Assembly: GCF_028869115.1 (NCBI RefSeq) | Contig: NZ_CP079800.1 | Location: 1,736,001-1,800,000 of the forward strand | From: Pseudemcibacter aquimaris | GTDB lineage: Bacteria > Pseudomonadota > Alphaproteobacteria > Sphingomonadales > Emcibacteraceae | Reading direction: 5' to 3' | Length of the DNA stretch: 64,000 bases | In this document: one piece after another, positions 18,321-28,401 of the stretch | Layout: every line of letters starts with the position of its first letter | Position numbering within the stretch: the stretch's first letter is position 1 | Notes under the pieces: generated by a model | Told to the model about the DNA's origin: nothing | The model's database searches: none | Seen by the model: the letters and a program-made list of their open reading frames with translations, nothing else | Translations under genes and position numbers: made by a program

Positions 18321-18347
18321 GGGCAGTAAACATATTGTTTACTGCCC
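18321..18347 (+). terminator. Strong hairpin after the serralysin gene
   Basis: Perfect 12-bp stem GGGCAGTAAACA (18321-18332) with TGTTTACTGCCC (18336-18347) and loop TAT. It lies 28 bases after the stop; no long T-run follows, so it may be an RNA-stabilising or bidirectional element. Confidence 0.7.
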
Positions 18348-18382
18348 TTCGTATTTGTAAAATTTTAATTGGGGGCTATGGA

Positions 18383-21300
18383 ATGACACAATCCATTGAT
18401 CACGAAAAAAACTCATCTAAACACGCTTTAAACAAAAAGAAAAAAGCATCAATTCTGATGACGCTTTTACCACTATCTGCCTGTGGCGGCGGTGGCGGTG
18501 GTGGTGGTGGTGGCCCTGAAGACGAGGCCCCTCTCCCTGTTCCGGACCCAACCCCAATTCCAGATCCAGATCCGGATCCAGTCCCGGAACCGGATTTCAT
18601 TCAAAATCCGACGACCGTATTTATTGCCCGTGACAATAGCGATAGTGAGCTTTTAGTCGGAGACGCCACCAACGACTTAACCGTTACAGGTAAAAATGGT
18701 GATGACACAGTCGATACTGGCAACGGCGATGACGTTATCAATGTCAGCGGCGGTGATGATAGGGTTACATCCGGAAGCGGCAACGACATCGTCATTGGTG
18801 GCAGTGGCAATGATTATATTTCCACTGAAACAGGTAATGATATTATCCACGGTGGCGATGGAAGAGACAACATTAATGCAGGCAGTGGCAATGATGCGAT
18901 TATTGTGATCGGCACAACGATCCCTAACCAATATGATCAATCAGACATAACCAATGCTGGTAACGGGTATGATTTGTCTTCCGTCATTTCGCTTGCTGAA
19001 TTAAACGGGCGCACTGTTTCAGAAGTAACCCCAGGTGAAGTTATTGATGGTGGAACGGGCACGAATACTCTTTTCATATATGGAACCGTCAATTTATCTG
19101 GCGTTACAGTAACCAATTTCACCATCCTAGAGGTGCATTCAAGGGTCTTTCTTACAAAAGAACAAATTGAAAGCTTTAAAACCATTAATGGTGACGGTAC
19201 ATCAATCATCAGTATCAATGTGCCATCCGGTCAAACACTTGTTCTTGATCTTAGCGATATGTCATTTGAGGATATCGCAAGCCTTAACATTACCGGTAAC
19301 GTGACCTTTATTATTGAGGATGCGGATGATTTAACAGGCATTGATAACATCAATACATCCAGTTCTTACGATGTCGCCGTTGAGGTCAAAAACAACGGCA
19401 GCAGCGAAACAAGTGTAAATCTTGGTGATATTGCTGATGCTATCAGTAGTGTAAATAATATTATTCTGCAAAAAGATGTAACATTAATCGTTGATGATGC
19501 GGATGATATATCGGATTTAGACCTATCAAGCATCACCGGTTACGGTAAAGTTGACACAAACGGCAACAGTGACGCTGATAGCGCATTGGATAATAACGTT
19601 GACGTTAATATTACGTTCTTCGCCAGCACAGAAGAAGACACCACAATCACAATTGGTTTTGATGATCTGATACCGGACGGATTTGACGCAAAAGAATTTG
19701 GCGAAGTCGTTAGCAACATTGAATTAACAAGCGAAAGTGACGACAATGCCGAAATATCAGTAAATATTACGCTGCGCACCATCACCATTACCCCCAATGA
19801 AAACTATAACGGCGTTATAAAAATTTCCTATGATCTTGCTGATGAAAGTAACGTTAAAAAAGCACATACCGGTGATATTGAAATCATTGCCGTTGATGAT
19901 TTACCAACCGGCTGGGGATCAACAGCAACGGTGGTACGCGGACAAGACACGGAATTATCCCTCGACGGTAATGAATATCTATCCGGCCATAAAAGCGGAG
20001 CATTTATCAACCTGCAAGACGTTGATAGCAGTAATGGTGAAATCTACATCCGCGTTGACAGTGTGACGGGCGGCACTATAGCCAGATACGCCCATGACGT
20101 TACAATCTTTACATATTCTGATCTTGAAAATGGCGCTATTGAATTTGAACATGATGGTTCCACATCAAAGCCAACATTGACCCTGTCATTTTCGAATGAT
20201 CAAACAAACTGGGGCAATTCAGTTGATGTTGAGGTGTTGGTTTTTGATGTAAACAGCATTTATCACGTGAACCAAGGCGGGTTAGTCGATAACCCGTTTA
20301 CCATTAATCTAAACGATAAATATGATCTTTACGGGGCCGATCAATTTATGGCGACCAATGATACCACGGCAATATTTACCAATAACGGAAATATCGAAGC
20401 CGAAGGCCCCGGCCTTATTACCCCCGTAATTTCTGAAGACGCAAATACCATAACCAATAATGGTCAGATTAAAGTCACCGCATCAACTGGCAACGGTGCC
20501 GCCGTCGTCATGACCGGTGACGGTTCATTCATTAATAATGGGACAATCAATTCGATTTATGATGGTACGACATCAACCATTATGTCTGCTGGTGTTGTTT
20601 CAAAAGACGTTACGAACAATGGAAACATTCATATATCCGGACAAAGAGCACAAGGCGTCATAAGCGATAATGGTCTTTCATTGTTAAATACAGGCGTCAT
20701 CGTCGCCCAAGGGGAAGTAGACGCATTGGCGGTTGGTGCCGCCTCTTATACATCAACAATAAACAATCAAGGTACAATTATTGCCAAGAATAACGTTGAT
20801 TATAAAGATTCAGTCGCTATTAATTTTGAAACGTCAATCGCAACAGTCACCAACAGCGGATACATCAGCGGACAAACAGCGATAAAAGCGAACTATTCAC
20901 TTGATCTATTCAATAGCGGTGAAATTCACGGCGACGTTAAAGCCACATCTTATTCTGCGTCCATTAATAACCATGGCTTGATCAACGGATCGCTTTCTTT
21001 ATCCAGCGCGAGCGACACCGTTAATAATATCAATGGTGAAATATTAGGAACCGTTAGCTTACTTAGCGGTAATGACATCGCCTTTGGCGGACTTAAGGCT
21101 GATTATATTGATGGTGGTATGGACAATGACTTTATTACCACCGGCCTTGGCGGCGAAGATATTATTTCAGGAAGTTACGGTGATGATTTCATTATCATGG
21201 AACATCTTGATTTTAAGCAGCTTGATGGTGGTGCCAATGATGATACGCTTGTCATGTTACCCGATGGCATCTTGCTTGATCTCACAAACCCGGAAACCGG

Positions 21301-23845
21301 TAAAATCACTAATTTCGAAGTGATCGATATGGACGGTGAAAACGCAACCCTTAAATTAAGTGCGAATGCCGTTCTTAAAGCAATCGGTATTAATGATACG
21401 CTACGCATTAAGGGCGAAACCGGCGACACATTAATCAGCACCGATGAATGGGTAACCGGGGCATCCTCAATCATTGATGATGTTTCTTACACAACATATA
21501 CAAATGGCGATGCAACCATTTTGGTCGCGGATGATATTACAATTGATATTCAAACACCGCCGCCACCACCCGTCGTCCCGTCAATTTCGATCAATGATGT
21601 TTCAGCTGACGAAGCAGAAGAAAGCGCCACCTTTACCGTTAGCCTTTCCGAAGCAACCACTGTAACCGTAACCGTTGATTATACTCCACTATATGGGGAT
21701 ACAGGTACCCTCACCTTTAACCCCGGTGAAACGGAAAAAACATTCGACGTAACGTGGATTGATAATGATACAGAAGGGCCAAATTACAGCAGTAATGTCG
21801 TTTTGAGCAATCCATCAAACGCAACCATTGATGATGAACGTGGCTGGTTACACATACGCGATGATGATCACCCATTGGTTTCAATCAATGACGTAACCGT
21901 AAACGAAGCCGACGAAACGGCCACCTTTACCCTTACACTTTCAAAAGCAGGTATATACACCAGTAAAATTGGTTATCAAGCAACAAACGGGGCATCCGAC
22001 ACTATAACTTTTGCACCAGGTGAAACAGAAAAAACATTCACCATCAATTGGGTTGATGATGACATTCATGAAGCAGACGAAATAATCACTCTAACCCTAT
22101 TTAATCAGATCAACTTAATTATTGATGATGGAACTGCGCAGCTCACGATCAAAAATGATGATCCTGTACCATTTCCGGCACTATCTATATCCGATGTTGC
22201 CGCGGACGAAGCCGATCAAACGGCGACCTTCACGGTGACATTATCCCCCATTAGCGAGGACACTGTTACCGTAGATTATACCGCACCGGACGGGTCAACT
22301 GGCACACTGACATTCGCGGCTGGTGAAACAGTTAAAACATTCACGACCACATGGGTCGATGATAACGATGTCGAGACAGACGAAACGGTAAACGCCACAT
22401 TATCAAACCCGACAAATGCAACAATCGCCGATGACACAGGACAGCTGACGATCCAAAATGATGATATGCCAACCATTTCCATTGCCGATGTAACCGCGGA
22501 CGAAGCCGATCAAACGGCAACATTCACGGTAACATTATCCGCCGCTAGCGAAGAAAGAGTTATCGTGAGTTATGCAGCGCCGGACGGAACAAATAGCGCG
22601 CTGGTATTTGAACCCGGTGAAACAGTTAAAACATTCACAACAACATGGGTTGATGACAGCGTCATCGAGGCAGACGAAATAGTTAACGCCACCCTTTCTA
22701 ACCCAACGAATGCAACGATTGGCGACGGTATTGGACAATTAACAATTAAGGACGATGATGAATTACCGCCAGAAATCAGCGTAAATGACATCAGCGCATT
22801 TGAAGCTGACAAAAAAGATAACTTCACGATTACACTATCTAAACCATGGGACACGACCATTACCGTAGATTACCAACTCTTTGATTCTGAAAGTGGCGGT
22901 GCTGGTAGTGGAACGGTAACCTTTAACCCGGGCGAGACGGAAAAATTCGTTAATTACAATTGGACCGATGATACACGAGATAATGAAGACGCAAACGTCA
23001 CAATCACGCTATCCAACCCGACGAACGCCACACTAACGGATGATACGGGCATCTTGACGATCACGGATGATGACAATCCACCTATGATTTACATCAATGA
23101 TGCTGAAAGGTTTGAATCACAGGAAAATGTAACGTTTCTTGTCTATATGAACACGATTAGCAATAAAACCGTGACGGTTGATTATACGGCACCAGATGGC
23201 ACGACCGGAACAATCACATTTAACCCCGGTGAAAAATCGAAATCATTTACATCCACATGGGTTGATGATGCAATTGACGAAGGCACTGAAACCCTTACCG
23301 CAACATTAAGCAATCCATCCAATGCCACTCTTGGAAAGGGGTCGGCTACTTTAACAATCATTGATAATGATAATACACCAGCCATTAAAGTCGATGATGT
23401 AATCGCCAATAAAGATAATTATAACGTCGAATTCGTGGTAAAACTTGATGAGGCAACAGAAAATACTGTTACAGTTGATTATACTGCACCGGGCGTTAGT
23501 GGAACCCTAACCTTCGCAAGTGGTGAAACAGAAAAAATTATTACCTATGATTGGCGTGACGGCGATCTTGGCAGTGACTGGGTCCATATCCTATGGCTTC
23601 GCGACGCAACAAACGCAACTATAGAAGACGACACAGCCACCCTGACTCTTATTGATCCAGTTTCAAGTGCAATCCAATCATCGGAAAGGCCAGTGCTTGA
23701 AGACATACTTCATTTCGAAGATGATAATGCTCAGGCCGATTTATTTGTGTCTGACACACAAATTTCAAACAATATTGGCAACAGGATTACATTTGTTGAT
23801 TACACTGCGGCCGACATTGCTGAAATTGATTACTTATTTGGATAA
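18383..23845 (+). CDS. Giant Calx-beta/beta-solenoid/RTX lipoprotein-like surface protein
   Basis: 1,820 residues from the ATG at 18383, chosen because it matches the N-terminus of the preceding gene and follows GGGGGC; the frame is open back to 18335. The n-region is Lys-rich with LLPLSAC, ten glycines, then a Pro/Asp repeat spacer. Residues ~100-175 are RTX nonapeptides, followed by the ~200-residue domain shared with the preceding gene (QYDQxDI, NGRTVSEV, NTLFIYG). A cadherin-like segment lies at ~410-630, a beta-solenoid of repeated NNGxI units at ~640-890, then a short RTX block and the LxxADDI module. Seven Calx-beta domains (~1065-1755) follow, ending in a unique ~60-residue tail. No protease motif. 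Likely a Ca2+-stabilised surface adhesin, a paralogue of the upstream gene with a different payload. Confidence 0.87.
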   Translation: MTQSIDHEKNSSKHALNKKKKASILMTLLPLSACGGGGGGGGGGPEDEAPLPVPDPTPIPDPDPDPVPEPDFIQNPTTVFIARDNSDSELLVGDATNDLTVTGKNGDDTVDTGNGDDVINVSGGDDRVTSGSGNDIVIGGSGNDYISTETGNDIIHGGDGRDNINAGSGNDAIIVIGTTIPNQYDQSDITNAGNGYDLSSVISLAELNGRTVSEVTPGEVIDGGTGTNTLFIYGTVNLSGVTVTNFTILEVHSRVFLTKEQIESFKTINGDGTSIISINVPSGQTLVLDLSDMSFEDIASLNITGNVTFIIEDADDLTGIDNINTSSSYDVAVEVKNNGSSETSVNLGDIADAISSVNNIILQKDVTLIVDDADDISDLDLSSITGYGKVDTNGNSDADSALDNNVDVNITFFASTEEDTTITIGFDDLIPDGFDAKEFGEVVSNIELTSESDDNAEISVNITLRTITITPNENYNGVIKISYDLADESNVKKAHTGDIEIIAVDDLPTGWGSTATVVRGQDTELSLDGNEYLSGHKSGAFINLQDVDSSNGEIYIRVDSVTGGTIARYAHDVTIFTYSDLENGAIEFEHDGSTSKPTLTLSFSNDQTNWGNSVDVEVLVFDVNSIYHVNQGGLVDNPFTINLNDKYDLYGADQFMATNDTTAIFTNNGNIEAEGPGLITPVISEDANTITNNGQIKVTASTGNGAAVVMTGDGSFINNGTINSIYDGTTSTIMSAGVVSKDVTNNGNIHISGQRAQGVISDNGLSLLNTGVIVAQGEVDALAVGAASYTSTINNQGTIIAKNNVDYKDSVAINFETSIATVTNSGYISGQTAIKANYSLDLFNSGEIHGDVKATSYSASINNHGLINGSLSLSSASDTVNNINGEILGTVSLLSGNDIAFGGLKADYIDGGMDNDFITTGLGGEDIISGSYGDDFIIMEHLDFKQLDGGANDDTLVMLPDGILLDLTNPETGKITNFEVIDMDGENATLKLSANAVLKAIGINDTLRIKGETGDTLISTDEWVTGASSIIDDVSYTTYTNGDATILVADDITIDIQTPPPPPVVPSISINDVSADEAEESATFTVSLSEATTVTVTVDYTPLYGDTGTLTFNPGETEKTFDVTWIDNDTEGPNYSSNVVLSNPSNATIDDERGWLHIRDDDHPLVSINDVTVNEADETATFTLTLSKAGIYTSKIGYQATNGASDTITFAPGETEKTFTINWVDDDIHEADEIITLTLFNQINLIIDDGTAQLTIKNDDPVPFPALSISDVAADEADQTATFTVTLSPISEDTVTVDYTAPDGSTGTLTFAAGETVKTFTTTWVDDNDVETDETVNATLSNPTNATIADDTGQLTIQNDDMPTISIADVTADEADQTATFTVTLSAASEERVIVSYAAPDGTNSALVFEPGETVKTFTTTWVDDSVIEADEIVNATLSNPTNATIGDGIGQLTIKDDDELPPEISVNDISAFEADKKDNFTITLSKPWDTTITVDYQLFDSESGGAGSGTVTFNPGETEKFVNYNWTDDTRDNEDANVTITLSNPTNATLTDDTGILTITDDDNPPMIYINDAERFESQENVTFLVYMNTISNKTVTVDYTAPDGTTGTITFNPGEKSKSFTSTWVDDAIDEGTETLTATLSNPSNATLGKGSATLTIIDNDNTPAIKVDDVIANKDNYNVEFVVKLDEATENTVTVDYTAPGVSGTLTFASGETEKIITYDWRDGDLGSDWVHILWLRDATNATIEDDTATLTLIDPVSSAIQSSERPVLEDILHFEDDNAQADLFVSDTQISNNIGNRITFVDYTAADIAEIDYLFG

Positions 23846-23848
23846 CAA

Positions 23849-24061
23849 TCATTCCCCATCCCGGCGATACTCAATAATGTCGCCGGGTTGGCAATCCAGA
23901 TAATCACAAATCGCCTCTAGGGTGTTAAACCTAATACCCTTGACCTTGCCACTTTTTAGAAGGGATATATTCTGAACTGTGATGCCGACAGCTTCGGCGA
24001 GGTCCTTTGACTTTACCTTACGCTTGGCGAGCATCACATCAAGATTAACGATAATTGGCAT
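23849..24061 (-). CDS. Cro/CI (XRE) family regulator, YozG-like
   Basis: 70 residues from the ATG at 24061, chosen over the longer frame because of the GGGGAG ribosome binding site and the family start MPIIVNLDVMLA. It is almost only a helix-turn-helix: SKDLAEAVGITVQNISLLKSGKVKGIRFNTL, ending in LDCQPGDIIEY. Small XRE proteins of this type are regularly encoded after DUF2975 membrane proteins, as here (13-base gap). Likely a DNA-binding regulator controlled by, or co-regulated with, its membrane partner. Confidence 0.88.
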   Translation of the reverse strand: MPIIVNLDVMLAKRKVKSKDLAEAVGITVQNISLLKSGKVKGIRFNTLEAICDYLDCQPGDIIEYRRDGE

Positions 24062-24074
24062 GTCCTTACTCCCC

Positions 24075-24611
24075 TTATACGATCTGCGCGTTTTCTTCGG
24101 CGACCCGCACACTTTCTTTAAGAACCCGTGAAACCGCAAAAAGCACGAGGCTTGTAAATATAAGCGCCAAATCATATGGCATAAATGTAATCATCAATTC
24201 ACGCTCACCTGCCGGATTGCTCCATGTCATGATAACACCAAGAATACTTTCATAAGGAATGCTCATAACCGTATAAAACACCATATATTTGGTGGCTTTA
24301 TGAAAACTTTCTGCACCACTGCTGCTAAATAAGTCTCCGTCGCTGCTGAATTTAAAAAATTGTTTTAAATGATAAACCGCACCAATGACAAATGCACCAA
24401 GCCCCACACTTAAAATACCACCCAATATCATCGCCATTGTTGTTGGTGCCTCTAACGGATGTGGAATGCGCTGAAATAATCCAAGCCCCCTCGCCGCATC
24501 ATAATTAAACCAGCTCCAGACCAGTACCGCAGGAATAATAAGCATTAAAACAAAACAAAATTTTTCCATGCGTGAACTGATATGTTTCACTTTTTCAATA
24601 TTATTGGTCAT
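24075..24611 (-). CDS. DUF2975 membrane protein
   Basis: 178 residues with four predicted membrane helices (about 17-37, 58-85, 110-130, 145-165), the usual topology of DUF2975 proteins. The motif LKQFFKFSSDGDLFS between helices 2 and 3 resembles the family's conserved F-x-G-x-x-F segment. It is first in a two-gene operon with the XRE regulator. Function is unknown; the conserved pairing suggests a membrane-linked regulatory module. Confidence 0.82.
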   Translation of the reverse strand: MTNNIEKVKHISSRMEKFCFVLMLIIPAVLVWSWFNYDAARGLGLFQRIPHPLEAPTTMAMILGGILSVGLGAFVIGAVYHLKQFFKFSSDGDLFSSSGAESFHKATKYMVFYTVMSIPYESILGVIMTWSNPAGERELMITFMPYDLALIFTSLVLFAVSRVLKESVRVAEENAQIV

Positions 24612-24766
24612 AATAACACCCCGTTAGAATCAAAATATAAGTTAATTAATTAATGTTTTACGATAATTTTTTATTATGTCAATAGATTTTTTAAAATCCA
24701 TCTGTGCATATTGAAATGCCCCACCCTTTTCATTACAATGATCAAAAAAACGAACAGGGTATAAAA

Positions 24767-25219
24767 ATGAATAAAAACATGATGCTCGCGCTTTTAAGCG
24801 TATCATTACTTTCTGCATGTGGAGAAAGCACCACTACGGGGCCGGATTTATCAGGAATTGACGCGCGCGATCATAACTTTTTTAATACTGCCTATAACCG
24901 CTGCAACATCGGTAACACGACATTTGATTGTAATTGCGTCGCCCGTGTTAATGTGGAACACCGTGCAGAGGCCTACGAAAAATATGCCGCTGATTTTGAC
25001 ACAGTTCATAAGCCAAAAATGGAAGCCGACATTGAAAAAATGACCGCAACACTGGCGGAAAAAACCATGAACCGTTCCGATGAACGCGTGCTTGAGGCAT
25101 TATCAGAAGACCTGCACCGTTTAAAAGTAAAGCTTGAAAACGGCGTGGATAACATCGATGATTTCGAACTACCCTTCCTACCCGCCGGCGCAACGGATTC
25201 TTGCAAAATCACGAATTAA
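24767..25219 (+). CDS. Small lipoprotein, unknown function
   Basis: 150 residues from the ATG at 24767; the longer frame from 24704 would bury the signal sequence. The signal peptide MNKNMMLALLSVSLLSAC ends in a lipobox, predicting lipidation and an envelope location. The mature part contains NRCNIGNTTFDCNCVA, a Cys-rich segment, then a long amphipathic helical region (about 70-130) and a final Cys. I recognise no family. It stands alone and ends in a good intrinsic terminator. Confidence 0.75.
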   Translation: MNKNMMLALLSVSLLSACGESTTTGPDLSGIDARDHNFFNTAYNRCNIGNTTFDCNCVARVNVEHRAEAYEKYAADFDTVHKPKMEADIEKMTATLAEKTMNRSDERVLEALSEDLHRLKVKLENGVDNIDDFELPFLPAGATDSCKITN

Positions 25220-25392
25220 ATCAATCACTTCACAACCGATCACATTCACTTGATTTGATGTGTTTTGAATGTCATCGAAACTGGCCCTATCTTAATTCAT
25301 GAGAGGCCCGGATGGTGATTTCGTTTTAACTATCCCCGTTCTTCACCCGACGAATTATCAAATGGGCTTCTTCATTTCCTCCATAGAAATGA

Positions 25393-25424
25393 GGCCCCCC
25401 TGTGAGTACCAGGGAGGCCGTTTT
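25393..25424 (+). terminator. Intrinsic terminator
   Basis: GGCCCCCCTG (25393-25402) pairs with CAGGGAGGCC (25410-25419), one mismatch, followed by GTTTTC. It lies ~175 bases downstream of the lipoprotein gene. I see no gene between 25220 and 25571. Confidence 0.7.
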
Positions 25425-25445
25425 CATAGGACGATTTTCTTATAC

Positions 25446-25553
25446 TGTCATACTCGGACTTGTTCCGAGTATCTCGAGACCCTCGGAACAAGTCCGAGGG
25501 TGACGATTATGTTGTGTCCGAGGGTGACGATTATGTTGCGTCCGAGTATTGAG
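25446..25553. repeat. Two-hairpin dispersed repeat, CTCGG class, with degenerate tandem copies
   Basis: A compact ~60-bp unit (25446-25506): GTCATACTCGGACTTGTTCC and on, centre TCTCGAGA, then the inverted arm ending GGGTGACGA. Two partial repeats of GTCCGAGGGTGACGATTATG follow directly to about 25553. Confidence 0.75.
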
Positions 25554-25571
25554 ACTAGGATTAGAAAAGAA

Positions 25572-27689
25572 CTAACCCCTGCTCTGAATATCCCTAACAT
25601 CATTAAGGAAACTTTCAACTTCCGCTGAAATCAGGCTTGAAATATTTTCAAGTTCGCTGGCCGCTTGCATCACTTCGTTTGATGATGCACCGGTTTCACC
25701 GGCGTTAATCGACACTTGGGCGATTTCATCGTTTACCTTTACGGTGCCTTCCGATGCCAATTGAACACCACGGCTGATTTCATTTGTGGTGGCCTCTTGT
25801 TCTTCAATCGCGGCGGATATGCCAAGCATCACATCGTTAAGACGCACATTGGCGGCGGAAATACTGCCGATTGCCTCAACCGCAAGTCCGGAAACGCTTT
25901 GCATTTCATCGATTTTACGTTTGATGTCCTCAGTCGCACTGCCCGTCTGTGTAGCAAGCGATTTAACCTCATTCGCAACAACCGCAAACCCTTTACCGGC
26001 TTCACCGGCACGGGCGGATTCAATGGTCGCGTTCAGTGCCAGCAAATTGGTCTGTTCCGCAATGTCATTGATCATGTTGACCACTTCTTCAATCGCCGAT
26101 GATGCATCGGAAAGCTGTTCAATGGATTGCGATCCTTTTTCCGTGGCCTCTACGGCTTCGCGGGAAAGGCCCGTTGCCGCCTGCACTTGTGCGTTTGCCT
26201 CACGGATGGAAGCGGAAAATTCTTCGACTGCGGATGCCATGGTGGCAACACTTTCCTGCATCTTATCAGATTCCTGACTTACCGACGCGGCCTGTTGTCC
26301 TGTGCTATCGGCAACGCGCACCATGCCACCTGCGGTTTCGCGCATTTGCGTTGATGACATCTGTAAATTGGAAAGCGCGGCTTTGATGCTTTCATCAAAC
26401 GAAAGGATCAGTGCCTCTACCTCTTGCGCGCGTTTTTCACGGGCGGCAATGGCGGCGGCTTCACTTTCCATTCTGGCGCGTTCTTGTTCCTGTTCTTGTC
26501 GGATTTTCTCTTCTTCGGCGGCAAGTCTTGCTTTTTCCGCCTCGGCTGCTTGTCGTTCTAACGCGATGCGTTCTTTTGCCCCGTCACGTAATGTTACGAC
26601 AACCCGGGCCATGGAACCGATTTCGTCTTTTGCCTCTGTTCCTGGAACCTCGGTTTCGTAATCACCCTCGGCAATATCCGCAAGTGCATGTTCCAAATCC
26701 ACAACCGGCTTCACGATTGTTTTAATGGCGAAAATTGCAACAACCGCACTAACACCACCAAGCACAAGGATCACGGTAATAAGGATGAAATTCGCGACCG
26801 ATGCGGCATTATCCGCTGCGGCCATACCGTCCGCATTAATACGGGCGGCGGAATTTTTAAGCACTTCGAAATGATCACCCGTTTCCGCGTAAATATCGGA
26901 AAGAACGGCGGTTTCCACAACAAGCTGGGACCGGATATTTGCATATTCACGGAAAGCATCCACATATGCATTTAATTTTTCCGTCAGATCCGCTTTAACA
27001 TCACCCGAATAATTCCCGCCATCCAGAATTTCCATAAATTCTGCCTGACGGTCATAAACACGGCCTGCGTAACGGGCACCATTGGTATATTCACCATTAT
27101 CGTCCCTAAGATGTACACGTAGCATCAGATCTTTTTCGTGGCGGCGCATCATCAACATTTTGACCATAAGCTCGTCATCATTAAGCTCGCCTAATGCCTC
27201 TTCAATATAATGGACGCTGTCCTGCATATCGTTATAAAGCCCGTCATCGGTGGTTAATCCCGCACGGACCCACATGTCGGCAACCTTGTTAAATTGCACG
27301 CGATGTCGTTCAAGAATGGATTTAAGCTGCGTGATTGCGCTGTCGACCGCGCCTTCCTCGGTATATCCGGCCGCTTCATCAAGCCAACGAATGGTTTCAT
27401 CCATATCCGCGTTATAGCTATCGATATAACGTGCCTCAAGCCTTAAGAAAAAATCCTTTTCCCGGCGCCTGACCATAAGCGAGCTTGCTTCCATACGCGC
27501 TTGTGCGAATTCAAGCATGCTGCCGCTTGCGGCGTCATCACGGGCGCTATTTTCAATGGCCCCTGTGATCATGGTGGTGATAAAAATTGCACCAAAACCA
27601 AGTACGGCAATGCCCGCCAACATCCAAATTTTTACGGATACTTTAAAATTGTTAAACTTCGTTACTAAGTACATTTCCCATTTCTCCAT
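25572..27689 (-). CDS. Methyl-accepting chemotaxis protein (HBM-type sensor)
   Basis: 705 residues. Order: membrane helix at ~19-41; a large periplasmic helical domain to ~300 with two related [14 protein letters not shown] / [15 protein letters not shown] segments, typical of helical bimodular sensors; second membrane helix ~302-324; HAMP ~325-377 ([20 protein letters not shown]); a Glu/Ala/Arg coiled coil ~378-430; and an MCP signalling domain whose hairpin tip is [20 protein letters not shown]. The last carries ligand state to CheA/CheW. HBM domains bind small organic acids in characterised cases; the ligand here is unknown. Either ATG at 27689 (after a G-run) or the ATG five codons later (after GGAG) may be the start. 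No other chemotaxis gene is nearby. Confidence 0.93.
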   Translation of the reverse strand: MEKWEMYLVTKFNNFKVSVKIWMLAGIAVLGFGAIFITTMITGAIENSARDDAASGSMLEFAQARMEASSLMVRRREKDFFLRLEARYIDSYNADMDETIRWLDEAAGYTEEGAVDSAITQLKSILERHRVQFNKVADMWVRAGLTTDDGLYNDMQDSVHYIEEALGELNDDELMVKMLMMRRHEKDLMLRVHLRDDNGEYTNGARYAGRVYDRQAEFMEILDGGNYSGDVKADLTEKLNAYVDAFREYANIRSQLVVETAVLSDIYAETGDHFEVLKNSAARINADGMAAADNAASVANFILITVILVLGGVSAVVAIFAIKTIVKPVVDLEHALADIAEGDYETEVPGTEAKDEIGSMARVVVTLRDGAKERIALERQAAEAEKARLAAEEEKIRQEQEQERARMESEAAAIAAREKRAQEVEALILSFDESIKAALSNLQMSSTQMRETAGGMVRVADSTGQQAASVSQESDKMQESVATMASAVEEFSASIREANAQVQAATGLSREAVEATEKGSQSIEQLSDASSAIEEVVNMINDIAEQTNLLALNATIESARAGEAGKGFAVVANEVKSLATQTGSATEDIKRKIDEMQSVSGLAVEAIGSISAANVRLNDVMLGISAAIEEQEATTNEISRGVQLASEGTVKVNDEIAQVSINAGETGASSNEVMQAASELENISSLISAEVESFLNDVRDIQSRG

Positions 27690-27780
27690 GCCAATGCCCC
27701 CCCAAGGTGTTAAAAATTAAATGAAAAATTCTGTATGTATTAATTACCTTTCGATAACTCATGTAACTGACTGATCTTAC

Positions 27781-27850
27781 TATGTTACAGGTATGTTACA
27801 GTTTTATGAAACAAATGACATTTATGTAAAATTTGTTACATTTTTATGAA
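27781..27850. promoter_or_regulatory. Direct repeats in the region upstream of the MCP gene
   Basis: TATGTTACAG occurs twice in a row (27781-27790 and 27792-27801). The unit GTTACA(g/t)TTTTATGAA recurs from 27795 and 27836. The gap 27690-27930 is very AT-rich; the repeats could be operator or promoter sites for the divergently placed MCP transcript. Weak evidence. Confidence 0.3.
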
Positions 27851-27930
27851 TACATGCATTTTATTTACATTTTATTAACTTAGAAAATAAACAAATGGAC
27901 AACGCCAATGGTTGTCAGAAATTAAGAAAA

Positions 27931-28401
27931 TTACTTATCGTTTAATTCGATTTTGACCGTTTTCTCTTTTTTAACGATCATTTCACCATCGGCAGTATAG
28001 CGGATCATTCCGGCTTCAAGCCGTGGTGATTTCTTAACTTTGGCGCCTGGCTTATAATGTGCCTGGCGCTCTTCAAAATCGGCGACAATGTCTTCGCATT
28101 GATGAAGCACTTTATGAATGCTGTCGCCTAACTCAACGAATTGGCGTAATTTTTCCTTATATTCGTTGATAATGTCCGGTGCTTTACCCAGTATTGTTTT
28201 ACTGGCGGCGAAATCATTCACTTCTTCATCAGAAAAGAATGCCGGCTCTTCGCGCATGATTTTTTCCACTTCGTGAATGCCGCTTTGGGCATAATGAAGC
28301 AGCAAATCCATCATTTGCTCGCCTTCCGCAAGTTCCCCTTGTGGAATTTCTCTAAAAACAATTGGCTGTTTTTTATATTTAATGCGCGCATCAGTAGCCA
28401 A
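27931..28401 (-). CDS. Helical cytoplasmic protein, second of a tandem pair
   Basis: 156 residues, no signal peptide or membrane helix, predicted all-helical in the middle and closing with a short IRYTADGEMIVKKEK strand segment. It shares order and motifs with the upstream gene (LLHYAQSGIHE versus LYHYAQAGMEY; HQCEDIVADFE versus HKCEEIVAAGD; TADGEMIVKK versus NADGDLVLKK), so the two are tandem duplicates that have diverged. The start is a TTG directly after the upstream TAA, with GGGGGCGGAA as ribosome binding site, indicating strict coupling. I recognise no family. Confidence 0.7.
   Translation of the reverse strand: MATDARIKYKKQPIVFREIPQGELAEGEQMMDLLLHYAQSGIHEVEKIMREEPAFFSDEEVNDFAASKTILGKAPDIINEYKEKLRQFVELGDSIHKVLHQCEDIVADFEERQAHYKPGAKVKKSPRLEAGMIRYTADGEMIVKKEKTVKIELNDK

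Noticed and set aside
25299-25628. 109-residue plus-strand frame
   Set aside because: It runs through an intrinsic terminator and a palindromic repeat into the antisense of the MCP gene; no family resemblance.
26127-27075. Several 60-160 residue plus-strand frames opposite the MCP gene
   Set aside because: They are antisense shadows created by the biased codon use of the coiled-coil gene.
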